From the NCBI RefSeq assembly GCF_900497805.2, contig NW_020954626.1, positions 380,518-444,517 of the forward strand: a stretch of DNA of 64,000 nucleotides, read 5' to 3'. The number at the start of each line of letters is the position of its first letter. Within the stretch, counting starts at the first letter, position 1. Made by a program: the position numbers and the translations under genes. Below, piece by piece: positions 32,600 to 44,125 of the stretch. This stretch comes from Vombatus ursinus (taxonomy: Eukaryota; Chordata; Mammalia; Diprotodontia; Vombatidae). The notes beneath the pieces are model-generated. The model saw nothing but the letters and a program-made list of their open reading frames with translations. It did not search any database and had not been told where the DNA came from.

Positions 32600-33850
32600 A
32601 AAATACTCTTCTTAAGACACAGGCCCAACCCTGTCATTTATGTGCTCTAAAACCTTCTGTGACTTCCTATTGCATGTTGGGTAAAATACAAACTCTTAAG
32701 CTTTGCATTTAAACCTTTCCACAATAAAAACAATATTTTTTTAAAAAAAAATATGGTATGAAAAACAAGATTTTTTAAAAAAAATATGGTATGTATATGT
32801 GGGTATGTGAAGGGAAGTAGCCTCAAACAGTCTCCTTTTATGATCATTTATTAAATCTAGTTTTAGAATTTAATATTTGCTGGAACATTTGTGTATGTTT
32901 TAAGATTTTTCAGAAAAATTATTTATGAATCATGGGCACCTTCCTTAATGTGACACCCACATCTTCATAATTAATATTCCTTTTTACCCAAATAATTATT
33001 AATACGTGCAACTAAACTTTCCAGCCTCCTTAATTTTTCTTACTTGTATTAAGGCAGTGATGATATGATGGAAGGAATATGGTACTTGGAGTCAGAATGC
33101 CTGGGCTCAAGTGTCAGCTTTGTCACTCTCACAGCTCTGTGATTATGTTTAAGTTAATCTCCCTGAGACTTCTTTTCCTCATCTGTAAAATGTGGATGGT
33201 GATGCCTTTATTATTTACCTTACCAGCTCTGTGATTGTGGGCAAATCACTTATACTTCCCAAGCCTCAGTTTCTTTATCTGAAAAATGGAGCCCATAATA
33301 CCTTTAGTATCTACATCTCAGGATTATTGTGAAGATCAAATGAGGTGCATGTAAAGCACTTTGTAAACCTTAATGTACTACATAAGCACTACTTATAATA
33401 ATATTTTGCTATAATTTACCTAACTTTTCAGCCTTATTTCAAGTTACTCCCCTCGTACCCTCTCTATTTTAGCCAAATTGGTCAACTAACTGTTCCCTGA
33501 TCTTATTCTGCCATTCCTTTTTCCATGTAATCTGTCCCCCATGTCTAGAACATATTCTCTCTTCATCCTTGCTTGTTGGAATCCTTCTCTTCCTTGCAGG
33601 CCCAGCTCCGGTGCCGCCTCTTCCATGAATCCCTGTTTGGGCCTCCCAGCTTGAACATTCCTTCCTGCCTCAAACTTTCCTAGGCCTCTTTGGATCTCTC
33701 CTTTGTTCCTAACCCATTTTATCTTGCATTGTGTTTATTGATGTACTTGCTATAATCTCCCTTTGTAGACTCTACACTCTTTGAAGGTAAGGATTGTATC
33801 TTTTTTATCTTTTTATCCTGAGCAGAATATTTTCAGTATATCTCTATGAG
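32600..33850 (+). mobile_element. L2/L3-type LINE 3' region split by a MIR
   Basis: 32605-32720: cacaggcccaaccctgtcat, aaaccttctgtgacttccta, i.e. a CR1-superfamily 3' region. 33060-33400: MIR (ggagtcagaatgcctgggct, cctcatctgtaaaatgtgga, tgtaaagcactttgtaaacc). 33420-33850: cttatttcaagttactcccc, ggcccagctccggtgccgcc, tagactctacactctttgaa, i.e. continuation of an L2/L3 end. AT-rich 32725-32800 contains an imperfect tandem duplication of a ttttttaaaaaaaatatggt unit. Confidence 0.65.
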
Positions 33851-34340
33851 CCACGAAATACTATAGTCACCTGAAGAATCAAAAGGGCTCATGATCCAAA
33901 GGTCAAAAGAGACATATGATGGGTGCAAGTAGTCTTTAGCATATGACCTTTGTTCAAGAAGTGATGTAAGTGATCTAAGAGATGCACTATTGGTTCAAGG
34001 AGGCATCATGGCCAAATATCACGAATGAGGAATATCAGGTAGACAGCCAGAGAATTGGCCTTGTCCTCTTATAGTGTTAAAAGACCTAGAAGATAGTCTC
34101 TAGTGAGTTAGGTAGATCATCTCCAGAGGATTCATGGACAAAGTCTGCATAGAATGAGAAGGCATGCATTGGTGGTTTGTTATCTGTGTCATTGGGAGCA
34201 GGGGTGAGGTGGGGTAGGGCAGCCAAGTCAATGAGATACACTGAAATACCTTAACACTTAGAACAGTTCCTTGCACATGTACTCTAGTCCTCTGATGGGT
34301 CTTTGATCTCATGAATGGCCTTATTCCCACTAACATTATA

Positions 34341-34664
34341 CAGTTATCACTTCTACATCACAACTTTCCACATTGTGGTTTCAATATATCATGGGTTGGT
34401 ATAAGAAATTAAGTGGAACTTTTTTGGGACTTGTGCAGAAGCTGTGGATGAAGAAGGCCAGCAGACAACAAAAAAAAAGTTTAGAAACTCACAAATGCAT
34501 AAAATATATGTACTGTATAATATCAACATATTTTATCTTTTAATACTATAATAATTCAGACTTCTTCTTTAGTTATGAAGGGAGGACCAAAAAATTTTAT
34601 GTGAATTTTCCAGGTGGGGTGGCACCATGCCCCTAAACTCCCCTCGATGTGGAAAGGATGACTG
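34341..34664 (+). mobile_element. Mariner/Tigger-like miniature element with TA target duplication
   Basis: A 324-bp element beginning CAGTTATCACTTCTACATC and ending GATGTGGAAAGGATGACTG. Its inverted ends agree at most positions over about 19 bases. TA dinucleotides flank both ends (34339-34340, 34665-34666). There is no transposase coding capacity. Confidence 0.75.
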
Positions 34665-36080
34665 TAGATCACAACCTGTCCATCCATCCTGTGTGACTCA
34701 TTTCTATGTTCTATAAGTTTACTCTGGTCCTCCTCTCCTCTCACTCCCCCTTCTCCCCTTTCTCTTGACTTTGGGTGAATACAAAAATTGAATGCTTGGG
34801 TTGTCCATCAGTTATAAAAAGGTTGTCCAGTTATCCTCATTACATATATGGTGGTAGTTGAAATGTGTCCTAGAACTAAACTTTTGCTTCAGCTCATCTT
34901 CAAAGCAAATGGCCTGTAAACAGATTGAGATTTGAGCATGTGCTCATCTAACAGAACATCTTGGATCCTCTTACAAGTGGAGCTCGACTCTATGCAATAA
35001 ATATGTTTCTGAGAAATTGATGTAAATCAGACTTTTGTAAACAAAGTTGCATTTTAAATTCAGCAGACAAACTGGCAACTTGAAGAAATTCCAAAATGAA
35101 TATTTTAGTAAAGGAAAAAAATACTTTTGGTATGTGAAAAATGGCAAACTAATTTAGTGGTTGAGTGATATTAAGTTGTAGTTTTCTTAAAGTTGGGGGG
35201 GGTATGTAACCACCTAATATATTTTTAAATATCAATACTAGTGATAATTACTGAGCATCTGCTCAGTCTGAGTATGTGCTGGTGCCTTTTAAGAAGTACA
35301 GTCTATCACCCACAGGGTTTTCTGTGGCTGCTATTTGCAGAGTTGGTCATTTTATCAGTTATGGCTCAGTCTTTTAGATTTGTAGTTGGCTCAAAACCTG
35401 CTTGTTGTTTTCTGGTTTTTCTTGTCCATTAGAATGGCAGTGAAGTCAGGGTTACCTCACTTAAACTTGCTTACTAATGTCTTTCGTTCCTTGAATTGCC
35501 ATTCCTGCCTTACGTTGTTTTGTACTCTTTCCAGTTTGAAGATATTTCTTCCTGAGAAGAGAGAAGCACGATAAGAGTCTTGTAGTTCTGCCTTCCCTCT
35601 GAGCTCACTTAAGTGGTTCTTCCTTGTTCTTTTGGACATTCTTTGGGTTTTTGCTATGCTTTTGTATCTGTTCTTGGTTCTGTACCTCTGCCTCTGTCTT
35701 TTTTTTTTTTAAATAAATGTCTTTTTAAAAATATTAGTTCATTAGAACATTCTCTGTGCAATCACATTGTTTCCTTTTGTGTGCTTTCCTATTTTTCTTC
35801 ATTAAGATTGTTCACTATAGTATAGTCTGTTTAATTTTTTAACCTCACTTATCCCTCATAAACCACATTCTATCTTTAGTGTCTCTTAATGTCAAAGCAG
35901 AGCTATCTTTTTTTTTTCTGAATTTTTTGGAATCTGCTTTCCTAAAGTTTAAGGTATTACATGTCCAACTTTAACTAATGTTCCCTCACATTTATGCTTC
36001 CAAGATGACATGATAACTTCTTCCCAAAGTTCCTTTTATTTTAACAAAGCCAACCTTGTGTATGTGTGCACAAATGCTCC

Positions 36081-36122
36081 GTGTATGTGTGTGTGTGTGT
36101 GTGTCTGTCCGTCTGTCTGTAT
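36081..36122. repeat. (TG)n / (TCTG)n microsatellite
   Basis: A tg run followed by tctgtccgtctgtctgtat. Confidence 0.9.
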
Positions 36123-36801
36123 CTGATGGTTGACATTAAGTCTGGAATAGCAGCTCCTTTCTTTGCTTTATTTTACTTTGAGAGATGAAATTGACAGTAA
36201 GTCAAATCAAGAATTTGTCAGAAGATTTGCCTCAAGCAGAATTAGGCTTATAGCAGATAAGGCTAGTGAAGGTCTCTCATTGCTCCTGTAGTCTGTTTCT
36301 TTGTCAGTTTTGTAATCTGTATTAGAAAAGCATGTTCATACCCTGTATCTGGCTGGGTGATTGATAGAATACTCCCACAGCACTGCTACTTCTCTTTCTC
36401 TCTCCTATCCTTCCCTAGATGCTTTCTGCTCTGCTGCCTCCGCTCCCTGCTCCCCAAACCTCATTCTACTCAGATCAATGGATTTCATTGCAGACATGGA
36501 TCTTATTATATGTACATTGCTCTTCCCCTTCCCATTTTGTTATATTTGTTTATTTTAAATCAAGTCTATTCTTTCATTCCCTCACTGACACCCTATACTA
36601 ATGCTTCATTGGAGAAGTGAGGGTGACCCTGGGTTCTTGATGGCTGTGCTAGAGAAGCACAAACTCTAGCTGGGCCTACCAAGCCAGAAGGGCATCCAGC
36701 AGAGCCTGCTGATGGATTGATTGTATGTTTCATATCCAAAGACCCAACACAGCTAATTTTGGAGCATTTCTGTGCCAGGTTTGACTCATGGTGAATATTT
36801 C

Positions 36802-36956
36802 TTTTCTTTTCTTTTTTTTTTTTTTAAAGGCAATTGGGGTTAAGTGACTTGCCCAGGGTCACACAACTAGTAAGTGTCAAGCGTTTGGTCTGAGGCCGGA
36901 TTTGAACTCAGGTCCTCCTGACTTCAGGGCCAGTGCTCTATCCACCCAGCTGCCCC
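36802..36956 (-). mobile_element. tRNA-derived SINE (WSINE-like) with long target duplication
   Basis: T/C-rich tail, ggcaattggggttaagtgac, ttgcccagggtcacacaact, ccggatttgaactcaggtcc, tatccacccagctgcccc. Flanks ctcatggtgaatatttc (36785-36801) and ctcacggtgaatatttc (36957-36973) match at 16 of 17. It lacks the 'ctgtgccacctag' bases before the end, a small deletion. Confidence 0.88.
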
Positions 36957-37494
36957 CTCACGGTGAATATTTCAACTGTAGCATCTCACACAAAGCATGA
37001 ATTAAGGAACAGAAGAATTATGAGTAGCATGCATAGAGGGAGGAATCATATCAATGAAATCATAGGTCCTTATACAGTTCCATTGCCATGTCCCCACTTA
37101 TACATCCCTTCCAACCAAATCTTCAGTGGTACCTGCTGTTCACTTACTTGTGATAGCATTTTAGGCACATAATACATCTTTATGTTCTGTGTATTAGAAT
37201 GAAGATATTTGAGCTTATCATCAATTATTCCTTTTATTTTTGCTCCAGAATTAATAGGCATATCCAATATGTTATTTATATGTACATTATGCTGCTTTTT
37301 CCATATTGTCAGGTTTTGCAGTTTTATCTGTATTCTCTCCCCCTCAATACTGACCTATCATGCTCAGCTTGGGAAGTCTCTTGCCATCCACATTTTCCAC
37401 AGTTTTGTGGAAGTGCACCCTATCACATGTGAAAAGCTTGTTATTTTGGTAACAATGGAAGCAATGTTTTCTGCTTGACAATATAGTCTGGTAT

Positions 37495-38110
37495 TCAATC
37501 AATCAACAAGCATTTGTTAAGCACTTATATATTAGGCAGTGTGTTAAGCATTATTACAGCTATGATTGGATAACAGACGAAATCATCAGTATTAAATCAA
37601 CAAACGTTTATTAAGAATCTACCATGTGCCAGGCACTGTGCTAAATGATGGAGCTACTGTGTAGATTTTAGCCACTCCTGCCAAGTTAATTCAAGTGAAT
37701 CCATGATCTCCCATCCCCTCTTTCTAGTTATACATGCCAGCCCTCTCATAGAATGGCCACAGACGTGGCAGCCTGAGAGTAGGAAAGGATGGCCACTTGG
37801 CTTTGATCCGCTTTTCAGAAATCTGCATTTACCTGGATTGTAAGCAGCCTATTCTCTTTTAGAAATGTGCACCTGTCAGGATTGTCTTTTCTTATTATGA
37901 AATTCATCTTTAAAAACAGCATGTGGTTTACACTCAGTGCCTGGCTGCTTTCAGTGGGCTTTTACCTTGAATGCTACAATAAACTTATTTGAGTTTATTA
38001 GTTTCTGGGTTTGCTTCATTATTGAGGGCAAGGTTTTTCTTTTAACAATGCAAAAAGAGGCAAAAGATAGTCTGCTTTCAGGGAGCTCACAACCTAATGG
38101 GGGAGACAAT
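37495..38110 (-). mobile_element. L2-type LINE 3' ends (two or three pieces)
   Basis: 37497-37560: caatcaacaagcatttgtta, agcacttatatattaggcag. 37597-37660: atcaacaaacgtttattaag, atgtgccaggcactgtgcta. 38055-38110: aaagatagtctgctttcagg, gagctcacaacctaatgggg. These are reverse-orientation L2 ends, with unassigned sequence between 37665 and 38050. Confidence 0.6.
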
Positions 38111-38123
38111 AAATAAATATAGA

Positions 38124-38272
38124 CAGGTGATGTTTGCCTCAGTTTCCTCATCTGTAAAATGATCAGGAAAGGAAATGGCAAACCACTCTAGTATCTTTGC
38201 CAAGAAGACCCCAGATGGGGTCACAGAAAGTCAGATATGACTTGAAACAACTCAACAACAACATATATGGTA
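38124..38272 (+). mobile_element. RTESINE-like SINE, 3' part only
   Basis: ttgcctcagtttcctcatct, gtaaaatgatcaggaaagga, aatggcaaaccactctagta, ggggtcacagaaagtcagat, ending caactcaacaacaaca. The tRNA-derived head is missing. Confidence 0.8.
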
Positions 38273-38629
38273 TAAATAAGAAATAATCAACAGACTAGGC
38301 CAATTTCTTTGTGTGGAGAGTTTTACTCAGGACTTTAAAGTTGTAAATGAGTCTTTCCAGATTTCTAATCTCTGGCATATAGTTTCTTCCAGGTTTTTTT
38401 CTCCTCTGGTCTACCTTCAGTGAAAGGTACGTATTTAATGAATCTTGACAGGGTCTCTGTCAAGATAATTAGCCTATATTCATGCAGCATCTTAAGGGTG
38501 ACAAAATATTTTGTGTACATTAATTCTCATTTGATCCTGTAGCCCTGTAAGGTGAGTGCTGCGGGTGTTACTGTCATCCCCTTTTGTGAAGAAACAGAGG
38601 CATATCGAGGTTACAGTGACTTGTGCATT

Positions 38630-39065
38630 ACAGTGGGAAAGAACATTGGATTTGGTTGTTGTTGAGTCATTTCAAAAGTCTGAGTCTTTGTGACTCCATT
38701 TGATGTTTTCCTGGCAGAGATACTGGAATGGTTTGCCATTTCCTTCTCTACCTCATTTTACAGATGAGGAAGCTGAGGCAAGCAAGCTTAAGTGACTTGC
38801 CCAGGGTCACACAGGTAGTAAGTGTCTAAGGCCAGATTTGAACTCAGGATGATGAGTCTTCCTGACTGCAGGCCTGGGACTCTATCAACTGCACCACCTT
38901 GGTTCAAATTCCAGCTCTGACACTTTACTCTCTTTGTGATATTAGGTGAGTCATTTAACTTTTTTCCCTGAATCCCATGTTCCTTAACTGTAAAATGAAG
39001 GAATTGAGCTAGATATTCCCCTAAATTCCCTTCCAGCTCTAAATCCACGCTGACAGAACTAGTGT
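38630..39065 (+). repeat. MIR interrupted by an RTESINE-like SINE
   Basis: The left part acagtgggaaagaacattgg (38632) and right part ttcaaattccagctctgaca (38902) through tccttaactgtaaaatgaag and cccttccagctctaaatcc form one + strand MIR when 38656-38899 is removed. Confidence 0.7.
38656..38899 (-). mobile_element. SINE with RTE-derived tail (RTESINE-like), minus strand
   Basis: The + strand starts ttgttgttgagtcatttcaa, then gtgactccatttgatgtttt, aatggtttgccatttccttc, gaggcaagcaagcttaagtg, cacacaggtagtaagtgtct, ending tatcaactgcaccacc. A ttggtt-type short duplication appears at both edges. Confidence 0.82.
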
Positions 39066-39142
39066 CAGAGGCAGGATTTGACCCGACTTCTCTGCTGACT
39101 ATGTCGAGCACTTTTCCCACTACACCACCATGCTCATTGCTT

Positions 39143-39286
39143 TGTTTTTTGTGAGGCAATTGGGATTAAGCGACTTGCCTTGAGTCACACGGCTAGTAAG
39201 TGTTATGTGTCTGAAGTCACATTTGAACTTCGGTTCTCCTGACTCCAGGGCCAGTGCTCTATCCACTGCACCACTTAGTTGCCCCA
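39143..39286 (-). mobile_element. tRNA-derived SINE (WSINE-like)
   Basis: tttttgtgaggcaattggga, ttaagcgacttgccttgagt, cacacggctagtaagtgtta, tatccactgcaccacttagttgcccc. The target duplication is unclear. Confidence 0.82.
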
Positions 39287-40211
39287 TGCTTTATATTTTT
39301 CAAAGCATTTTTGCACATCTTGTCATGTTTCATCTTGGTTAAATGTGACAGAATTAAAATAAGAAACAACTAAGATCTGCTCCAATTTTCAGAACAGGGG
39401 AATAATATACTTCAAAAAGAGTTAAGTAAGATGATTCTTGGTATGTTTTTAACAGAGTTTGGGAGGTAAAAGAAATTAACGCCCTTTGGCTAACTGGATC
39501 AGGGGTAGGGAATTTTCTTTTTCTTTTTTTTTTGCCTATCAAGGACCATTAACCCACAGGAAGACATGAATTAATTTAGAGTCATAGAAATAAAAATTTT
39601 AAAAAGAACCACAAACTTAATTTAGTTCATTTTTTAAATGAGAAAATTAGAAAATGTTCCCATCATCCACATTTTAAATTAAGAACAGTTCCTTGTATAA
39701 AATACACTTCACAAAATAAAGCTTCAGCCCTGTGAGGTAAGTTCTGCACGTGTGATTAGCCCCATTTTTTCACATATGGTGACTGAGTTCTCAGGAAGTT
39801 AAAATCACTTGCCTGAGGTCAGAGGGCCCATAAGTGAGGGAAATGACATTCAAATCCAGATTGTTAAGACCACAAGTCATTTTATTTGCATGACCTGACA
39901 TAGGATTGCCTCCCTTCTTTAGCTTTCTTTAAGAAACGGGGACCTTGTAAAATAAAGGAGAGGGAAATGATCAGGTTGTTCATGAAGTGGGAAGTAAAGT
40001 CCACAAGTCTTTGTGAGAGCAGCAGCAGCTTTCTCTCAGGCCCCAGAACTGAGAGAACTAGTGGGAATGAGGGATTGGGAGAGTGATAGATTTACTTACT
40101 CAAGAAATAGTGATTGAATTCCTGCCATATGTAAAGTGCTGTGAGTTGTACAAAAATGCACAAAACTTTTCCCCTGCCTTAAAGAAATTTATAGTCCAAT
40201 AGAAGAGTTAC

Positions 40212-40640
40212 GGGGGCAGCTGGGTGGCACAGTGGAGAGAGTGCTAGACTTGGAGCTAAGAAGACATCTTCTTGAGTTCAAATTTGGCTTCACACACTTA
40301 CTAGCTGTGTGACCCTGGGCAAGTCACTTAACCCTGTTTGCCTCAGTTTCTTCATCTGTAAAATGATCTGGAGAAAGAAATGGCAAACCACTCCAGTGTC
40401 TTTGCCAAGAAAACTTCAAATGGGGTCACAAAGAGTCAGACACAATTGTAACAATGACTGAACAGGGGTACCTAGGTGGCACAGTGGATAAAGCACCGGC
40501 CCTGGAGTCAGGAGGACCTGAGTTCAAATCCAGTCTCAGAACAGTCACTTGACACTTACTAGCTGTGTGACCCTGGGCAGGTGACTTAACCCCAACTGCC
40601 TCGCCAAAAAAAAAAAAAAAAAAAGACTGAATAACAACAA
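40212..40640 (+). mobile_element. RTESINE-like SINE with a younger SINE in its tail
   Basis: Head ggggcagctgggtggcacag, then ctagctgtgtgaccctgggc, aatggcaaaccactccagtg, tggggtcacaaagagtcaga, and tail caatgactgaa at 40462. The tail resumes at 40632 as taacaacaact after the inserted SINE at 40463-40624. Confidence 0.9.
40463..40624 (+). mobile_element. tRNA-derived SINE (WSINE-like) nested in an RTESINE tail
   Basis: caggggtacctaggtggcac, agtggataaagcaccggccc, tggagtcaggaggacctgag, ctagctgtgtgaccctgggc, and a pure A tail of about 19. Flanks gactgaa at 40456-40462 and 40625-40631 are identical, the duplicated target within the older SINE tail. Confidence 0.9.
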
Positions 40641-40693
40641 CTGAGGAGATAAGACACAGGGACTGAGTAGCAAAGAAAAGCTGGAAATTCCTT

Positions 40694-40837
40694 GAAGCAT
40701 ATTGACATAGAAAACCACATACTAACATTATTTATGTTGCATTGTATTTTTATTTGTTAAACATTTCTCAGTTACATTTTAATCTGGTTCCTGATGCACT
40801 CTATAGGGCCTGCCGTCTGAGAGCCTGACCCCTCTGG
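40694..40837 (+). mobile_element. hAT-like miniature element, family C, truncated
   Basis: gaagcatattgacatagaaa, accacatactaacattattt, tgttaaacatttctcagtta and cattttaatctggttcctga align with 32250-32350. The left inverted end is missing. Confidence 0.65.
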
Positions 40838-40849
40838 CATACAATGTAG

Positions 40850-41010
40850 GGAACCAACTAGTCTTAGAGTCTTGAAGAATCTGGATTCAAGTTCTGCCTC
40901 TGACACTGCCTGGATATATGACCAAGTCATTTAACATCTCAGTGTTCTAGGCAACTTTCTAAGGGTATACATTTCAGAGAAGGTATGAATAGTATTAGTT
41001 GGGTGCATTT
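40850..41010 (+). repeat. tRNA-derived core-SINE (Ther/MIR type)
   Basis: cttgaagaatctggattcaa, gttctgcctctgacactgcc, aacatctcagtgttctaggc, aactttctaagggtatacat. The 'gctctaggcaactctctaag' segment is shared with 43586-43782 and 52500-52685. Confidence 0.65.
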
Positions 41011-41014
41011 TCCC

Positions 41015-42585
41015 AGCTCATTGCTCTTACAGACTCATAAAATCATAGGCCCAGTACAAAAAAATGACATAGACACAACTGTAATATAAGCCATTATTTA
41101 ATAAGTGACAAATAAGTTATAAAAAACTAATTTCTACATGAGCATAAGGGGGAAGGAAATGACTACCTCCTCGTTTGATGAGATGAGGTATCATGTAAGA
41201 AATGACATTGGATTGAGTTACTGAGAGATGGTGAAGATAAAGGATGTTGCTTTTAATATGTACAGCATGAGCAAAGGCCTAGACTTGAAGAAGTCCAGCA
41301 TGAATTTCAGGAGTGATAGATACATTGAGTTGGCTGGAATTGTAATATCTCAGAGTTGTTAAGGGACCTGAAAGCTCTTATAGCTTAGTTGCCTACCTGA
41401 TTCGTAAATCCCTTCTCCTAAATTATGATGATCTCTCAGGCTAGATGGACCTCTAAGATGACTTCTAACTTTAAATCCCTTTCTCTTGTGTAGTAACTCA
41501 TAACTTCTATAACATAAAGGGCAGTGACATTGGATTGGATCGAAAGTATCTGAGATGAGAAAACTCAGAAATAATCACAATGCTGCCGACCTTTGGCCCC
41601 TCACAACTTCCATATTTTACATGAAGAGGAAATTTGGCTCATAGTTGGAATAGTACTTTTGAAAATCTAAGTAAGAGGCTATAAATGCGTGAAGTATTGT
41701 TACACTCTAGTCACATGGTGACTTGGTGTCACAGATTCTTAGGTTTTCATAAATTCCTTTGGAATTCAGTTTTCCATGAATTAATGTGGTCAGTGTTGAA
41801 AGCACGAATCACTTTCCTTTTTTTCTTCTGTGAGTGGTTTGGCTGTTAAAGAGCAGGTAGAGATTGTTCTTTTAAATGCAGAATGCTAATTTAATTTTGT
41901 CTTTTCAGCACGGGAATGGGCTTCTAATGTGCCTTAAAACATCAGTTTATTTTTGTGGGCTTGACCATTTCAAAACTTCACATTTGTGAAAAATAATTTT
42001 ACTGGGAAAATGTGCAACCACAGTGACTTCAATGGGGCATCTATAGTCTTTTTCCATTTACTGCACAAATGCCCCAAAATACTATGAATTAGGCCTCAGA
42101 GCAAAAACTTATCATAACTTTGTTGCACAAGAAAAGAGCACCCTTAAATGGATTAAGAAGTGGTTTTTCCCCATACCCCTTTGGCAGTCTGTTCTTGGAA
42201 ACCAAACCTTGTTCTAGTCTACAAGAAAGCTATGTGCTATGAGTGAAACTGAGCAGTTGCATGATGTTATGTACCATTTTGTAAAGATAACTCAAATAAA
42301 AGCTACTTCAAGGATCTCTGATTTCATCAGTGTGAGTATTCCCTCCTGTGATATGGATTATGGTCCCTCTCTTCCCCTTGGTAGTAGATATTTATGAGTT
42401 CTTATGTCCAAAAAACCCATTGGTGGTGATCCTCCCCTAACTAGGTATAGAAACACATTTTAGACTGTAAAACCCTGGGGAATTTCCATTTAAATGATAA
42501 AGATTTCTCATGCTTCATCCTGTTTAACCTGGGCTAATTGAGTACTATAACCTTGAGGCTTCAAACTTTAAAAGATTAGACCATT
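41015..42585 (+). other. Repeat-poor intronic block
   Basis: About 1.6 kb without an assignable transposon, including 41820-42330, which has a balanced composition and no simple repeats. An AATAAA at 42295-42300 has no supported gene behind it. Confidence 0.5.
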
Positions 42586-42589
42586 TAGC

Positions 42590-42770
42590 TATAGATTTAG
42601 AGCTAAAAGGAACCCCGTACAAATTTAGTCCAACTCTCCCTCAATTTACAGATGGGGAAACAAAGGTTCAAGTTCTCATAGATGGTATCGGAGTTAGTAT
42701 TTGAACCTATGTCCTCTGACTTCAGAGCTAGTGCTCTTTCAATGGTGAATCCCACTACCCTGCATTCTTA
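42590..42770 (-). repeat. MIR
   Basis: agatttagagctaaaaggaa, ccaactctccctcaatttac, agatggggaaacaaaggttc, tgaacctatgtcctctgact. Confidence 0.7.
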
Positions 42771-42774
42771 TCTG

Positions 42775-43560
42775 TCCAACCTGATTTTCCACTATTCTGT
42801 AATACACAACCTCTTCACTGTCCTTCATACATATTATGTTCATCCATACCGCTAGGCTTTAGTTCTTGCTGCTCTCACAGCCTGGAATATCTTAAAGGCC
42901 AGCTCAAGCTTCTTTCACGATAGCTTTGCTGGCTATTTCAGGCCAACTCAGATGCTACTTTCTCCAGGAAGCCTTCATTTAGAGTCACTGGTCCATTTCC
43001 TACCTTAGAACTGCTGCTCACATTCACTCTATTTGCTCATATTCCCCCTGACCCCTTAAGGCAAGTGACTCCCAATATCCTGCCCTTAGCAGTTTCCTTT
43101 TCTTTCTCTACTCTGTCTCCTTGACAGTTTACCTTAGTGTCATGGTTTCAGATCTCACTTCCACCCAGACGACTCTCAGATTCATACCTGATCTGTTTTC
43201 TAAGCTCCAGAACCACATCACCAACTAATGATGTAATAGAACCATCTGAATGTCTCATTGGTACCTCAGACTTAACAGCTAAGCTCATAATCTTTCTCCC
43301 TAAACTTGCTTCACTTTTTGATGTCATTTTTGTCAGTGTTTCTGCCATTCATTGTCTCCCTTGTTTAAAACCACATTCCTATGATTAATTCTTTCTTTTC
43401 TTCTTACCTATCCCAGCCAATCAGTTATTAATTCCTGTGGATTCTGGCTCCCCATGCCTATCAGATCTCTCCCTTCCTCTCCATGACCTTCTAACAACTC
43501 TCTTTGCTACCTTCTCTTTTCAACTTCTCCTTCACACCACTCAGAACAATTTTCCTTATG
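42775..43560 (+). mobile_element. L2/L3-type LINE 3' region
   Basis: ctgttctcacagcctggaat-type text near 42871, aactcagatgctactttctc, caggaagccttcatttagag (42967), then actctgtctccttgacagtt and cttaacagctaagctcataa, which recall the L3 C-terminal/3' region. Frames here are remnants. Confidence 0.6.
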
Positions 43561-43585
43561 TGTGGCCATAATCCTTCTGCATTGA

Positions 43586-44125
43586 TAAGAGGGAGCATGT
43601 TGTAGTGGATAGAGGGCAGACCTCAAAGCCAGGAAGACCTATATTCAAGTCTTACCTTAGATGTATATACTGGCTCTGTAAACCCAAACAAGTCCCTTAA
43701 ACTTCTCAGTGCTTTAGGCAGCTCTCTAAGACTCTAAGATTCAGAGAAGGTACCAACCTGCATTGGCAGAGACAGGTTTCTTACTTTTGTTGTTGTTCAG
43801 TTGTATCCAACTCTGTGACCACATCTAGGGTTTTCTTGGCAGAGATATTGGAGATTTTGCCATTTCCTTCTCCAGCCCATTTTACAGATGAGGAAACTGA
43901 GGCAAGTAGGGTTAAGCAACTTGCTTAGGGTCACACAGCTAGTAAGAGTGGCCTCAAGTGTGGTCTCAATTTGAATCTGAGGCCAGATATGAACTCAGGA
44001 AGATGAGTCTTCCTGACTTCAGGTCCAGCATTCTATCTACTGTGCCATCTAACTGCCCTTCACTTCTTTACCTAGGAATTTCCTATATCAGTGAAATTAT
44101 GAGTCCATTCCCAACTGTATCCAGT
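43586..44125 (+). repeat. Core-SINE (Ther/MIR type) interrupted by an RTESINE
   Basis: Left part 43586-43782: gagggagcatgttgtagtgg, tcagtgctttaggcagctct, ctaagactctaagattcaga, ttggcagagacaggtttctt. Right part 44062-44125: cctaggaatttcctatatca, gtgaaattatgagtcc, the expected end of the same SINE. Confidence 0.75.
43787..44058 (-). mobile_element. SINE with RTE-derived tail (RTESINE-like), minus strand, nested
   Basis: The + strand starts tgttgttgttcagttgtatc, then caactctgtgaccacatcta, ttgccatttccttctccagc, gaggcaagtagggttaagca, ending catctaactgccc. A ttcttac / ttctttac pair at the edges may be the duplication. Confidence 0.85.

Noticed and set aside
40463-40624. tRNA gene suggested by the tRNA-like SINE head
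   Set aside because: The head has diverged from a tRNA, is followed by SINE body and A tail, and recurs many times in the window.
42295-42300. AATAAA as the 3' end of an unannotated gene
   Set aside because: No coding or spliced structure precedes it. The hexamer is common in AT-rich intron DNA.
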